From Neobacillus novalis NBRC 102450 (GTDB lineage: Bacteria; Bacillota; Bacilli; Bacillales; Cytobacillaceae): a stretch of 64,000 nt of DNA. Made by a program: the position numbers and the translations under genes. A model generated the notes under the pieces. That model was not told the DNA's origin. It did no database searches and saw only the letters and a program-made list of their open reading frames with translations. Location of the stretch: positions 47,412 to 111,411 of the forward strand of contig NZ_BCVP01000001.1 in assembly GCF_001591805.1 (NCBI RefSeq). Direction: 5' to 3'. This document shows positions 63,970 through 64,000 of the stretch, one piece after another (within the stretch, counting starts at the first letter, position 1; every line of letters starts with the position of its first letter).

Positions 63970-64000
63970 TTTTTACTTTGAGAATTGTCCAGCTCCAGCG
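63970..64000. repeat. Start of a second MITE-like repeat copy, cut by window edge
   Basis: TTTTTACTTTGAGAATTGTC then CAGCTCCAGCG matches 52957-52988 with few differences. Only the first 30 bases are in view. Confidence 0.75.

Noticed and set aside
1..64000. tRNA or rRNA genes
   Set aside because: None seen by eye; a tRNA search program would be needed to exclude them fully.

Overview
The window looks like chromosomal DNA of an endospore-forming, low-GC Gram-positive of the family Bacillaceae (Bacillus sensu lato). The right two thirds carry, all on the minus strand, the block known from Bacillus: ymxH, dpaA, dpaB, asd, dapG, dapA, rnjB, tepA, ylzJ, spoIIIE, ymfC, a bmpA/nup nucleoside ABC importer, ymfF, ymfH, ymfI, ymfJ, ymfK, rodZ, pgsA, cinA, recA, rny, ymdB, spoVS, korAB, miaB, ricA, cotE. 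Sporulation genes (cotE, spoVS, spoIIIE, dpaAB, a CotH-family kinase, a YjcZ-like peptide) support a spore former. The species is not decided by the sequence.

Layout. 1-4.3 kb: quinone oxidoreductase, a small secreted protein, a decayed peptide gene, a YjcZ-like peptide, and a CotH-like spore kinase. 4.5-16.3 kb: an accessory region of mostly single, short genes. After nearly every gene's stop codon lies a copy of one repeat family: a hairpin terminator whose stem differs from copy to copy, flanked by two near-constant boxes that share a TAACGGG core. One copy is split in its hairpin loop by a 2.7 kb group II intron; another is split in its outer box by a 1.8 kb IS110-family element. 16.4-28.4 kb: accessory metabolic and transport genes (LysE exporter, amino acid permease, MFS exporter, FixH-Sco fusion lipoprotein, HpaB-type monooxygenase with a flavin reductase, a radical SAM enzyme next to an Lgt paralogue, a YrzF-type kinase, a GNAT acetyltransferase). 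28.4-64 kb: the conserved core listed above, tightly packed and punctuated by clear intrinsic terminators.

How the genes work together. asd-dapG-dapA make dihydrodipicolinate, and dpaAB oxidise it to dipicolinic acid for the spore core. spoIIIE pumps the chromosome into the forespore, while cotE and CotH act in the coat. ymfF/ymfH/ymfI are needed for 5-aminopentanol modification of EF-P. rny, rnjB, ricA and ymdB act in RNA turnover or developmental regulation. recA (with an SOS box) and cinA are recombination/competence genes. bmpA-nupOPQ import nucleosides.

The most unusual signal is the repeat-delimited single-gene array and the fact that two unrelated mobile elements, an intron and an IS110 element, both landed inside copies of that repeat, much as group IIC-attC introns and IS1111-attC elements exploit integron attC sites. 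No recombinase for cassette movement is visible in the window, so mobility of the array is a hypothesis. The radical SAM/Lgt-paralogue pair is the best candidate for an undescribed enzymatic system.
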